Positions 1 through 6,254 of a stretch of 20,791 nucleotides of DNA are shown one piece after another. How positions within the stretch are numbered: the first letter of the stretch is position 1; the number at the start of each line of letters is the position of its first letter. The notes beneath the pieces were generated by a model. That model searched no databases and had not been told where the DNA came from. It worked only from the letters and a program-made list of their open reading frames with translations. Source of the DNA: Nanobdellota archaeon. GTDB taxonomy: Archaea > Nanobdellota > Nanobdellia > SCGC-AAA011-G17 > GW2011-AR17. The DNA is taken from positions 1 to 20,791 of the forward strand of contig JASEIA010000013.1 of the NCBI GenBank assembly GCA_030018575.1, in the 5' to 3' direction. The position numbers were made by a program, and so were the translations under genes.

Positions 1-690
1 CAGAGGCGAATGATTCAGCCGCTTTCCCTGCAAGGGCATACCACAGCTCTGTTGTGACTTCCGGCGGGACAATGTGGGTGATTGGGGGCTATGACGGGTC
101 CACCAAAAACTTATACAACGACGTATGGAATTCAACAGACGGCGCGAACTGGGCGCAGGCAACTGCATCAGCAGGATGGGCAGTAAGGTACGGGCACAGC
201 TCTGTTGTGTTTGACAGTAAAATCTGGGTGATTGGCGGGGAAATCCCCGGCAAAGAAGGCAATAAAAAAAACGATGTATGGTACTCTGCAGACGGCGCCA
301 CATGGACAGAGGCGAATGATTCAGCTGCTTTTTCAGCAAGGTACGGGCATACCTCTGTTGTAACCCCTGACGGAAAAATGTGGGTTATCGGCGGCAATAA
401 CGGCTCAAGCGACTTGAACGATGCATGGTATTCAACAGACGGCGCGAACTGGGCAGAGGCGAATGATTCAGCCGCTTTCCCTGCAAGGGCATACCACAGC
501 TCTGTTGTCAGCTCTGACGGCAGAATATGGGTGATTGGCGGATACGACGGATATACCCCTGATACATTCAATGACGTATGGTACTCTTCTGACGGCGTAA
601 ACTGGGTATTTGTGAACATAAGCTCTTGGAATGCAAGGAACCAGCACTCAAGCGCCTATGCCAATGGCTATATATGGGTTTTAGGCGGCA
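1..690 (+). repeat. Intragenic Kelch-coding direct repeats
   Basis: Bases 1-55 and 454-508 are identical over 55 bp and lie 453 bp (151 codons) apart. Bases 131-154 and 431-454 are identical over 24 bp and lie 300 bp apart. Further partial copies lie around 303-325. All spacings preserve the reading frame, so these are recent duplications or gene-conversion tracts between propeller blades. Confidence 0.9.
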
Positions 691-2462
691 GGAGTGGTAC
701 AAGCGGGACTCCTCATAACGACTCATGGGCAACACCTATCCCTCCTTGGTACAGGGACATGGACGGATCAGGCACTGAGTGGGGGAAAAACTTTACAGCT
801 TCGCACGGCAATAATAATGTAAAAGTCAGGTGCTGGGATATTGCAGGAAACTTAAACTCAAGCAAGCAGTGGTTCAATGTGGATGTCCGCGGCCCTGTAA
901 TAACAATTTCTTCTCCATTGAACCAGAGCTATACAACGTCCTCAACAACTTTAACTGTGAGCCTTGATGAAACCGCAACAACATGTCAATATTCACTTAA
1001 CGGCGCTGCAAATGTGACAATGACAGGCTCTGGAACTTCATGGTCATCATCTGCAACAGCTGCAAACCGCGGGAACACAATTACAGTAAGCTGCCAGGAT
1101 GAACTGGGAAACTGGAACAGCGAGTCAGTTGCATTTACAGCATCATTTGCAGTGTGCGGCAATCAGATTTGTGAAACAGGAGAAACATCATCTTCATGCC
1201 CTGCAGATTGCCCTGCTGCCGCAGCAGCAACTGGAGGAGGCGGGGTGCCTGCAAAAGAGCAGGTAAACTTCTATAACTTAAAAGCCAATGTGCCTGCTGA
1301 AAAGATGCTGGATGAGGAAGGCATTGCACTTACAAAAATTAAGGTGATCCCCACGCAGGACACTAATAACGTCAAGATAAGCATTGAGAAAAAGGAATCT
1401 ATTCCTGATGAGGCAAAAGAGCCTGAAGGCAAGGTTTACCAGGTTTTGGATATAAAGCTTGAAACAGAGGTTGAAATAAAAGTGGAAATCTGCTTCTCAG
1501 TAGAGAAAGAGTGGCTTGAAGGGCAGAAAGCGCAGAAAGAAGATGTTGCGCTTGCACATTACAAGCCAAGGATAGTATACAATCTCCGCCCTGTGAGCAT
1601 TAATAGCAATGAGATGAGGCTAAGCTTCAGAGCTGAGCAGGAGGATTGGGAATACCTGCCTACTGAAATTGTCAAAATAGAGCCTGAAAAAACAGAGTAC
1701 TGCTCTGAAACAAAGGAATTCAGCACATATGCAATTGTCGCAAGAAAACCTGAGATAAAGGAATTCATTGACGTAATACAGCCTACTATTGAAGAGCAGA
1801 TAATTGAGCCAAGGAAAGAGCCGGTCCTGAGAAGGAAGATTGACTTGTGGGGCTGGCGTATACCGATAACAGCCATGGTTGACATTTTCCTGGTTATAAG
1901 CCTTGTATCTCTTGTATTGTACGGCAGAAGGCTTGAGTATTTCATGCCTGAGATTGAAGAGGCGCTGCCTGCGCCGCAACCGCAAAAGGCAGCTAAGCCA
2001 GAGAAAGCGCTGGTTGAATTTGCAAAACTAAACATCCTTCAGGGAATGGAAGAGGGAAGCATACTGGAGAAGATGGCTTTGCAGAATATTGAAAAGGAAA
2101 CAGGCTGCGCAGCCGTAAAAAAAGCATATGATAATATCTGCAGGATGTCTGGGCATGAGCTTATGCCTCATGTGACAGAGTCTGTCATGCGCGGCTATCC
2201 GGATGAGCAGATAAAGGCAACTTTCATGAAAAATGGAGTGTCTGCAAAATGCGTGTCTTCTGCAATAAAGGCAGCGCGCGGCCGCATTTCAAAGGCATCC
2301 TCTCAAGTGGTCGGACCGTTTGTGCTGAGATGCATTTATTCAGGCATTGAAGACAACAAGATAAAGGAAATGCTGGTAAAGCACGGCATAAGGGAGAAAA
2401 AAGCCCTCGCCTTGATAAAAAAAGTGCATTCAGAGGCAAAGAAAAGGCATTTAAACCATTAA
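1..2462 (+). CDS. Kelch-repeat surface protein with C-terminal membrane anchor (5' partial)
   Basis: The frame is open from the left edge (codons begin at base 3), so the N-terminus lies outside the window; the GTG at 54 is internal to a repeat and not a credible start. Bases 3 to about 735 encode roughly 50-residue Kelch-like beta-propeller repeats, each with a WVIGG strand, a ND(V/A)WYS(T/S)DG strand and an R..HSSVV strand. An Ig-like domain follows (about 890-1145), then a cysteine motif CGNQICETGETSSSCPADC, then a beta-rich domain resembling archaeal PGF-pre-PGF modules (about 1260-1760), and one membrane helix (about 1858-1920). The tail (about 2040-2455) holds alpha-helical repeats of the form G..DEQIKATFMKNGVS. 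The propeller is expected outside the cell and the helical tail inside. Ligand unknown. The next gene starts 15 nt downstream. Confidence 0.85.
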   Translation, partial: EANDSAAFPARAYHSSVVTSGGTMWVIGGYDGSTKNLYNDVWNSTDGANWAQATASAGWAVRYGHSSVVFDSKIWVIGGEIPGKEGNKKNDVWYSADGATWTEANDSAAFSARYGHTSVVTPDGKMWVIGGNNGSSDLNDAWYSTDGANWAEANDSAAFPARAYHSSVVSSDGRIWVIGGYDGYTPDTFNDVWYSSDGVNWVFVNISSWNARNQHSSAYANGYIWVLGGRSGTSGTPHNDSWATPIPPWYRDMDGSGTEWGKNFTASHGNNNVKVRCWDIAGNLNSSKQWFNVDVRGPVITISSPLNQSYTTSSTTLTVSLDETATTCQYSLNGAANVTMTGSGTSWSSSATAANRGNTITVSCQDELGNWNSESVAFTASFAVCGNQICETGETSSSCPADCPAAAAATGGGGVPAKEQVNFYNLKANVPAEKMLDEEGIALTKIKVIPTQDTNNVKISIEKKESIPDEAKEPEGKVYQVLDIKLETEVEIKVEICFSVEKEWLEGQKAQKEDVALAHYKPRIVYNLRPVSINSNEMRLSFRAEQEDWEYLPTEIVKIEPEKTEYCSETKEFSTYAIVARKPEIKEFIDVIQPTIEEQIIEPRKEPVLRRKIDLWGWRIPITAMVDIFLVISLVSLVLYGRRLEYFMPEIEEALPAPQPQKAAKPEKALVEFAKLNILQGMEEGSILEKMALQNIEKETGCAAVKKAYDNICRMSGHELMPHVTESVMRGYPDEQIKATFMKNGVSAKCVSSAIKAARGRISKASSQVVGPFVLRCIYSGIEDNKIKEMLVKHGIREKKALALIKKVHSEAKKRHLNH

Positions 2463-2477
2463 AACAACTGCAAATTA

Positions 2478-3371
2478 ATGAAACACAATCTTTTTGCAAT
2501 ATCCTTTCTTGTTGTAATATTCCTTCTTGCGCAGGTTGTTGGATTGGCTGTTACAGCGCATTACATTGAAAAGCCCGCACTGCCCATGAATATAGAACGG
2601 CCTGAAGTGCCCAAAGAGCAGCAGAGCTATACATTCATCCCGATATTTATCTTTATATTAATAGCAACAGCGCTCGGATTGCTGCTTATTAAATTCTCAA
2701 TGCTGAAAATGTGGAAGTTCTGGTTCTTATTAAGCGTCTGGCTATGCCTTACAATAAGCTTCAGCGCATTCATTCCCGAGAAAATAGCAATAGGAATTGC
2801 CGTAATACTTGCGCTATTGAAGGTATTCCGCCCTTCTGTTATAATCCATAACTTCACAGAAATCTTCATTTATGGCGCATTGGCTGCCATATTTGTCCCA
2901 ATACTCAATGTAATTGCTGTCATTGTTCTTTTATTCCTCATCTCAATCTATGACTACATTGCCGTAAGAAAAACAAAGCACATGGTAAAGCTTGCAAAAT
3001 TTCAGAGCAAGTCAAAGATGTTTGCAGGGCTTTTGCTGCCTTACAAAACCAAAGGTGAAAAGCCGTCAGGGCAGATAAGCATTGGCAAGAATATAAAGGC
3101 AGGAACAGAGGCTGTGCCTGCAAAAGAAAAAGCAGGCGCGGCTATATTGGGCGGAGGGGATATTGGCTTTCCTTTATTGTTTGCAGGCGCTGTGATGAAG
3201 CAGTTTGGCTTTGGCTTGCTTGACTTCCGGACATTCATAGTGCCTTTGTTTGCAGCTGTTTCATTGCTCTTATTATTTCTCTTTGCAAGCAACAAGAAGT
3301 TCTATCCTGCAATGCCTTATATATCTGCAGGGTGCCTTGCGGGCTACGGCGTTGTTTTGCTTTTAGTTTAA
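2478..3371 (+). CDS. Presenilin/signal peptide peptidase-type intramembrane aspartyl protease
   Basis: A 297-residue polytopic membrane protein carrying the three signature motifs of the presenilin/SPP (A22) family. These are YD in a membrane helix (Y158-D159), GGGD in a later helix (G225-D228, followed by IGFPLLFAG), and a C-terminal PAL-like motif, here PAMP (277-280). D159 and D228 are the predicted catalytic pair. About nine hydrophobic segments surround a lysine-rich loop (about 160-220). The length fits archaeal PSH proteins. The reaction is hydrolysis of transmembrane helices within the bilayer; the substrate is unknown. It lies 15 nt after the Kelch gene, with no clear Shine-Dalgarno site, suggesting co-transcription. 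Its last 9 nt overlap the convergent gene at 3363-3770. Confidence 0.88.
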   Translation: MKHNLFAISFLVVIFLLAQVVGLAVTAHYIEKPALPMNIERPEVPKEQQSYTFIPIFIFILIATALGLLLIKFSMLKMWKFWFLLSVWLCLTISFSAFIPEKIAIGIAVILALLKVFRPSVIIHNFTEIFIYGALAAIFVPILNVIAVIVLLFLISIYDYIAVRKTKHMVKLAKFQSKSKMFAGLLLPYKTKGEKPSGQISIGKNIKAGTEAVPAKEKAGAAILGGGDIGFPLLFAGAVMKQFGFGLLDFRTFIVPLFAAVSLLLLFLFASNKKFYPAMPYISAGCLAGYGVVLLLV

Positions 3372-3770
3372 GCATCTCTTTTTATCCATGTAATCATTAA
3401 TCAGTTCCTTGCACGCCCTTGCAAAACATTCCCTGCGCTGCAGGGCGCTTTCAAGCCTGGTAAAAACAACCTTCCCTATTGCGCCTTCCAGAATGCCCTG
3501 CTCTCTCATAAGGGTCATTGTCTTTGCATAAACCGCTTCAAGATTCCGGTCAACATACCCCAAAGGATGTTCTGTGCCCGCCCTTACTATTTGTTCTATT
3601 TTTGGGGTTAGCCTGTACCTTCTTTTTCCGTTGACGATTGTATTATATTCATCCTCATTAAATGTTATGGAAATCTTTAAAATTGCAATATCTGTCTGCT
3701 GCAACAGCAGATTATTGTTTCTCGGCCAGTATTCAAACACATAGCCCTCGATTATTGTGTCTATTGCCAT
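3363..3770 (-). CDS. Conserved-looking protein of unknown function
   Basis: A 135-residue soluble protein that I do not recognise. The N-terminal half looks beta-rich (IIEGYVFEYW, TDIAILKISITF), then a basic stretch GKRRYRLTPKIEQIV, then a helical C-terminal half with many Arg residues and two Cys (RRECFARACKELI). It is the last gene of the minus-strand block, separated from the arginase-like gene by one base, and both proteins begin with MAID. Tight coupling suggests a role linked to the arginase-like enzyme, but nothing in the sequence defines it. It converges on and overlaps the presenilin-like gene by 9 nt. Confidence 0.65.
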   Translation of the reverse strand: MAIDTIIEGYVFEYWPRNNNLLLQQTDIAILKISITFNEDEYNTIVNGKRRYRLTPKIEQIVRAGTEHPLGYVDRNLEAVYAKTMTLMREQGILEGAIGKVVFTRLESALQRRECFARACKELINDYMDKKRCLN

Positions 3771-3771
3771 T

Positions 3772-4587
3772 TTAGCCGCCCATAATTATATCCGTTAGCG
3801 TCCTGTAAACCATCATGCTTTGCTTAAAGGCGGGGACTCCTTGCTCAAGAATATATGCCCTGTTTGTATATGGCTTGTTTGTTTCTGTAAAACCGCATAT
3901 GTCTGCGCTGATTATTCTCTTTTTTTGCTTTATTTTTCTTAAGATATCCTTAAGCTCATTTAGCCGAAGGCTTTCACGCTCAAATGCAGTTCTCACTTCT
4001 TCGCTATGCATTACATCAAGGTCTATGGTAACATAAACCTCTTGTGGCATTTTTTCATGAAATTCAAGCTCAAGTTGATTCTCCCTAAGGCAGGGTATTC
4101 CAACCTCGCCTGCGCCGGAAAATCCAGAGCATCCCACCACATCATTGCCAATGTAAAGCATATTGCGCGCATAACCTTGTACATTCGTGTCCCAACATAT
4201 CTGGCGCACAAATGCCCCACAGCTTATCAGGTTATGGCTGTCAAACCAAGTGTCATGGTGGTAGTCAATGTGGATATAGCCAAACTCATCGCTGAGCCTG
4301 TTTGCGAGCATTGCAAGCCCGTAGGTAAAAAAATGGTATCCGCCGTGCCCGTACAATGCCAAAACCCTGGAATTTGTTTTAACGCTGTCTTCAACCGCTT
4401 TTGCCACAATCCCCTTGTCAATGGATTGATAGACATTAGGAATAAACCTTTCTATGCCTTCTATTTTTTCCCCGGGATTCACCCTTTCAATAGGATAGCC
4501 TTGGCTCTCAAAATGCTCGCCTATCTCCTCTCCGCCCTTGTCCATCTCCAGCGAGTACAGCTTCCATTCAGGTAAGTCTATTGCCAT
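3772..4587 (-). CDS. Ureohydrolase (arginase/agmatinase superfamily) protein
   Basis: A 271-residue protein with the binuclear-metal site of the arginase fold. H85 sits in HGGYHF (the usual motif is GGDHS). D108, H110 and D112 are in DYHHD (usual DAHxD). D189 and D191 are in TIDLDVMH (usual SxDxDxxDP). D229 and E235 lie in SADICGFTE. All metal-ligand positions are therefore filled, probably by Mn, but the surrounding residues are divergent, notably Y for D in GGDHS and no Pro after the DxD motif. Substrate cannot be assigned: arginine, agmatine, formiminoglutamate or another amidino/amide compound are possible. Start: ATG at 4587 preceded by AAGGAAG. It lies 66 nt after the zinc-ribbon gene. 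Confidence 0.8.
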   Translation of the reverse strand: MAIDLPEWKLYSLEMDKGGEEIGEHFESQGYPIERVNPGEKIEGIERFIPNVYQSIDKGIVAKAVEDSVKTNSRVLALYGHGGYHFFTYGLAMLANRLSDEFGYIHIDYHHDTWFDSHNLISCGAFVRQICWDTNVQGYARNMLYIGNDVVGCSGFSGAGEVGIPCLRENQLELEFHEKMPQEVYVTIDLDVMHSEEVRTAFERESLRLNELKDILRKIKQKKRIISADICGFTETNKPYTNRAYILEQGVPAFKQSMMVYRTLTDIIMGG

Positions 4588-4600
4588 TTTTCTTCCTTAA

Positions 4601-4633
4601 GCAGCCATATAACTGAATAAAAGAAAGGCTGCC
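4601..4633. repeat. Inverted repeat GCAGCC/GGCTGC between zinc-ribbon and arginase-like genes
   Basis: A 6-bp inverted repeat with a loop of about 20 nt fills the 66-nt gap inside the minus-strand block. Read on the plus strand it is followed by a T-rich tract (about 4635-4655); read on the minus strand it precedes the ribosome binding site of the arginase-like gene. It may attenuate or process the transcript. The long loop makes an intrinsic terminator doubtful. Confidence 0.35.
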
Positions 4634-4653
4634 TTTGTTTTTTTGCCTTTTCT

Positions 4654-4764
4654 TTACATCAGCTTGAAGTCCCTGCTTTCGCAGAGGCACTTCACTGCCT
4701 TGGGCATCTTGTCACTGTTTATATTGTACCTTGCCCCGCATCCCCTGCATCTTGCTTCTCTCAT
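4654..4764 (-). CDS. 36-residue zinc-ribbon protein, possibly Rpo12/RpoP-like
   Basis: A very short frame, M-R-E-A-R-C-R-G-C-G at the start, with ligand-like cysteines C6, C9, C26 and C28 (CxxC...CxC). The ATG at 4764 lies 3 nt past the stop of the DUF1284-like gene B, and a GGGGGT motif sits about 8 nt upstream, so initiation is well supported. The layout CxxCG, then a basic segment, then VKCLCESRDFK, resembles the small archaeal RNA polymerase subunit P (VRCPYCGSR...K), but with one residue fewer in the second knuckle. It could instead be another zinc-ribbon adaptor. It sits inside the minus-strand block. Confidence 0.6.
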   Translation of the reverse strand: MREARCRGCGARYNINSDKMPKAVKCLCESRDFKLM

Positions 4765-4765
4765 T

Positions 4766-5218
4766 TTAGTTACCCCCGTTGTGTTGATTAAGTTTAAGCA
4801 TAAGCCTGTATTGCTCCGGGCGGCCGTAGCCGAACCAAATATTTTTTTCCATTGCAAGTATCTTCCTGATGAAATCCGAAGGGAGACAGGGCTTTCCGGC
4901 TGGAATCTTAAAATAGATTGCCAGGCTGTTTTGCACTTCCACGTCATCGGCAAGCGGATTTTCACAGAAAACATTGAACGGATTGTTGCATGCCCTGCAA
5001 ATGTCGTCCAGCGCAGGCACAATGATGAACAGCTGGTTCTGCTCTATTGTTCTTGAATAGACATCCAGCATATTGCTTATATGGCATAAGCTATATCCAT
5101 CCTCAATGTGCGCTTTTCTCAGGGATTCCTCTGTCATAAAAGGCCACCTGAAAAACAGCCTGTCCACGTGGTGCGGGCGGAGCCTTATTACTTTTTCTAC
5201 CAGCTTTTCATCTGCCAT
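4766..5218 (-). CDS. DUF1284-like cysteine-motif protein B
   Basis: A 150-residue soluble protein with an N-terminal LRPHH motif (residues 13-17) and a central VPALDDICRACNNPFNVFC motif that places C74, C77 and C85 together. LRPHH plus DD(I/L)CxxC is the pattern I associate with the DUF1284 family, whose biochemical role is not established; the cysteines suggest metal or Fe-S binding. A second copy (5684-6118) lies on the other side of the signal-peptidase-like gene. Start: ATG at 5218, 1 nt after the upstream stop, with a GGTGAT site inside the end of the preceding gene. Confidence 0.7.
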   Translation of the reverse strand: MADEKLVEKVIRLRPHHVDRLFFRWPFMTEESLRKAHIEDGYSLCHISNMLDVYSRTIEQNQLFIIVPALDDICRACNNPFNVFCENPLADDVEVQNSLAIYFKIPAGKPCLPSDFIRKILAMEKNIWFGYGRPEQYRLMLKLNQHNGGN

Positions 5219-5219
5219 T

Positions 5220-5687
5220 TTAATAAATCACCGCCACGAGCTTGTACTTAACCTGCCCGAACCTTACCTTCTCTCCGTCCGCCTTCATGTTGTTGTCGCC
5301 TTTCAATACAAAGTAAGTTCCCAATGAATCCTTTTTTATTGCAATAACTCTGTGCACAATCGGAATCCTGTTGAATTTTGTCTCATAAGCGACTATGTCG
5401 CCAACATGAATGTCTTCTATTGATTTTGGAACAATCTCAATTCCGTTAGAGCCTTCATCCAATACAGGGCTCATTGACTTTGTGTTTGTGTAGGAAGCCC
5501 ACCTTGCGCCCTGCGGAATTCGTATTATGACCTTGTCTTCATAAACCTGAATCTGTGATTCAGAAATTGAGTCAGAAGGCGCTGAAACACCAGTGGCTTC
5601 CTCTCCTGAAACATTCAATGAATATGATATGAGAAACAATCCTGCAAAAAACAGAGAAATGAAAAACAGGAATGATTTTTGCTTCAT
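5220..5687 (-). CDS. S26B-type signal-peptidase-like membrane protein
   Basis: A 155-residue protein with one N-terminal membrane helix (about 5-25), a short Ser/Glu-rich linker and a compact peptidase-like domain. The signal peptidase I landmarks are S71-M72-x-P74 (nucleophile box), VGDIVAY (95-101), IVHRVIAI with H112 in place of the bacterial catalytic Lys (the archaeal/ER S26B Ser-His type), and GDNN (130-133) with a downstream D137. It could cleave signal peptides of exported proteins or act in a dedicated processing step. The ATG overlaps the stop of the upstream gene (ATGA), with GGAGG just before it, indicating translational coupling. The sandwich between two DUF1284-like genes is unusual. 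Confidence 0.8.
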   Translation of the reverse strand: MKQKSFLFFISLFFAGLFLISYSLNVSGEEATGVSAPSDSISESQIQVYEDKVIIRIPQGARWASYTNTKSMSPVLDEGSNGIEIVPKSIEDIHVGDIVAYETKFNRIPIVHRVIAIKKDSLGTYFVLKGDNNMKADGEKVRFGQVKYKLVAVIY

Positions 5688-6118
5688 TCTTCCCTCCTGA
5701 AGTATTCAGTAGCCTCGGCTATTATGTCCTGCATGTTTTCAATAATCCTTGTGATGTCTCTTGCCTTGTAGACCCCGCCCACCTTTAATTTGAGATGGTC
5801 AATAAGGTTTCTTTCCTCTGACTGGTCAAAGAACCTGCACCTGTCTTCAACAAAAGGGCATTTGCTGCAAAGGTCGTCCAATGAAGGCACCAATTCAACA
5901 TCAAGCTCAGGCTCGTTAAACAGCCTGTCAAAAGTCTTAAGGGTTTTAAGCGCAAACTTTGCATTATATCTCCTTGCCATCTCCATCCCGAAAGTTTCCC
6001 TTCCAAGCATGTAATCCCAAAGCTGGTTAATATGGTAAGGGCGAAGCTTTAATGCAGCAATTTTAGAATTTGCATTCTTAATGCCCCATTCTAAATCTGT
6101 GTTTTCTTCTGCTGCCAT
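5684..6118 (-). CDS. DUF1284-like cysteine-motif protein A
   Basis: A 144-residue protein, paralogous in pattern to gene B, with LRPYH at 25-29 and VPSLDDLCSKCPFVEDRC near 77-94 (C84, C87, C94). The C-terminal third is helical. An in-frame ATG occurs 6 nt earlier (6124), but the GGGGG ribosome-binding sequence would then abut the start codon; with the ATG at 6118 the spacing is about 6 nt, so 6118 is chosen. First gene of the minus-strand block. A TATA box at 6197-6206 and a leader of about 55 nt containing a hairpin precede it. Function unknown; metal binding is inferred from the cysteines. Confidence 0.72.
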   Translation of the reverse strand: MAAEENTDLEWGIKNANSKIAALKLRPYHINQLWDYMLGRETFGMEMARRYNAKFALKTLKTFDRLFNEPELDVELVPSLDDLCSKCPFVEDRCRFFDQSEERNLIDHLKLKVGGVYKARDITRIIENMQDIIAEATEYFRREE

Positions 6119-6136
6119 AAACATCCCCCTAAACGC

Positions 6137-6174
6137 GATTCACGGCTTTGAACCCCCGCCCATTGCCGGTAATC
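6137..6174 (-). promoter_or_regulatory. Leader hairpin upstream of the DUF1284-like gene A
   Basis: In the transcript sense, GAUU-AC-CGGC pairs with GCCG-UG-AAUC around an 18-nt G-rich loop: two 4-bp stems separated by a 2x2 internal loop. It fills most of the short 5' leader just ahead of the GGGGG ribosome binding site. It matches no riboswitch class I recognise. Confidence 0.35.
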
Positions 6175-6196
6175 ACTCATAAATCACTACTTGATA

Positions 6197-6206
6197 GTAT
6201 ATAAAG
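6197..6206 (-). promoter_or_regulatory. TATA box of the DUF1284/signal-peptidase/arginase block
   Basis: Minus-strand CTTTATATACT, a good archaeal TATA element. With the usual spacing of about 25 nt, transcription would begin near 6175, giving a leader of about 55 nt before the ATG at 6118. Confidence 0.6.
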
Positions 6207-6254
6207 CTTGTGGTAGGGTATTTTTGATGAAAAAAAGAAAAGAAAAGAAAAAAT

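Noticed and set aside
4601..4655. Intrinsic terminator on the plus strand (GCAGCC/GGCTGC plus T-run)
   Set aside because: No plus-strand gene precedes it and the loop is about 20 nt, so it is listed only as an inverted repeat.
6145..6165. GGGGGTTCAAA sequence resembling a tRNA T-arm in the leader of the DUF1284 gene A
   Set aside because: No acceptor, D or anticodon arms can be built around it.
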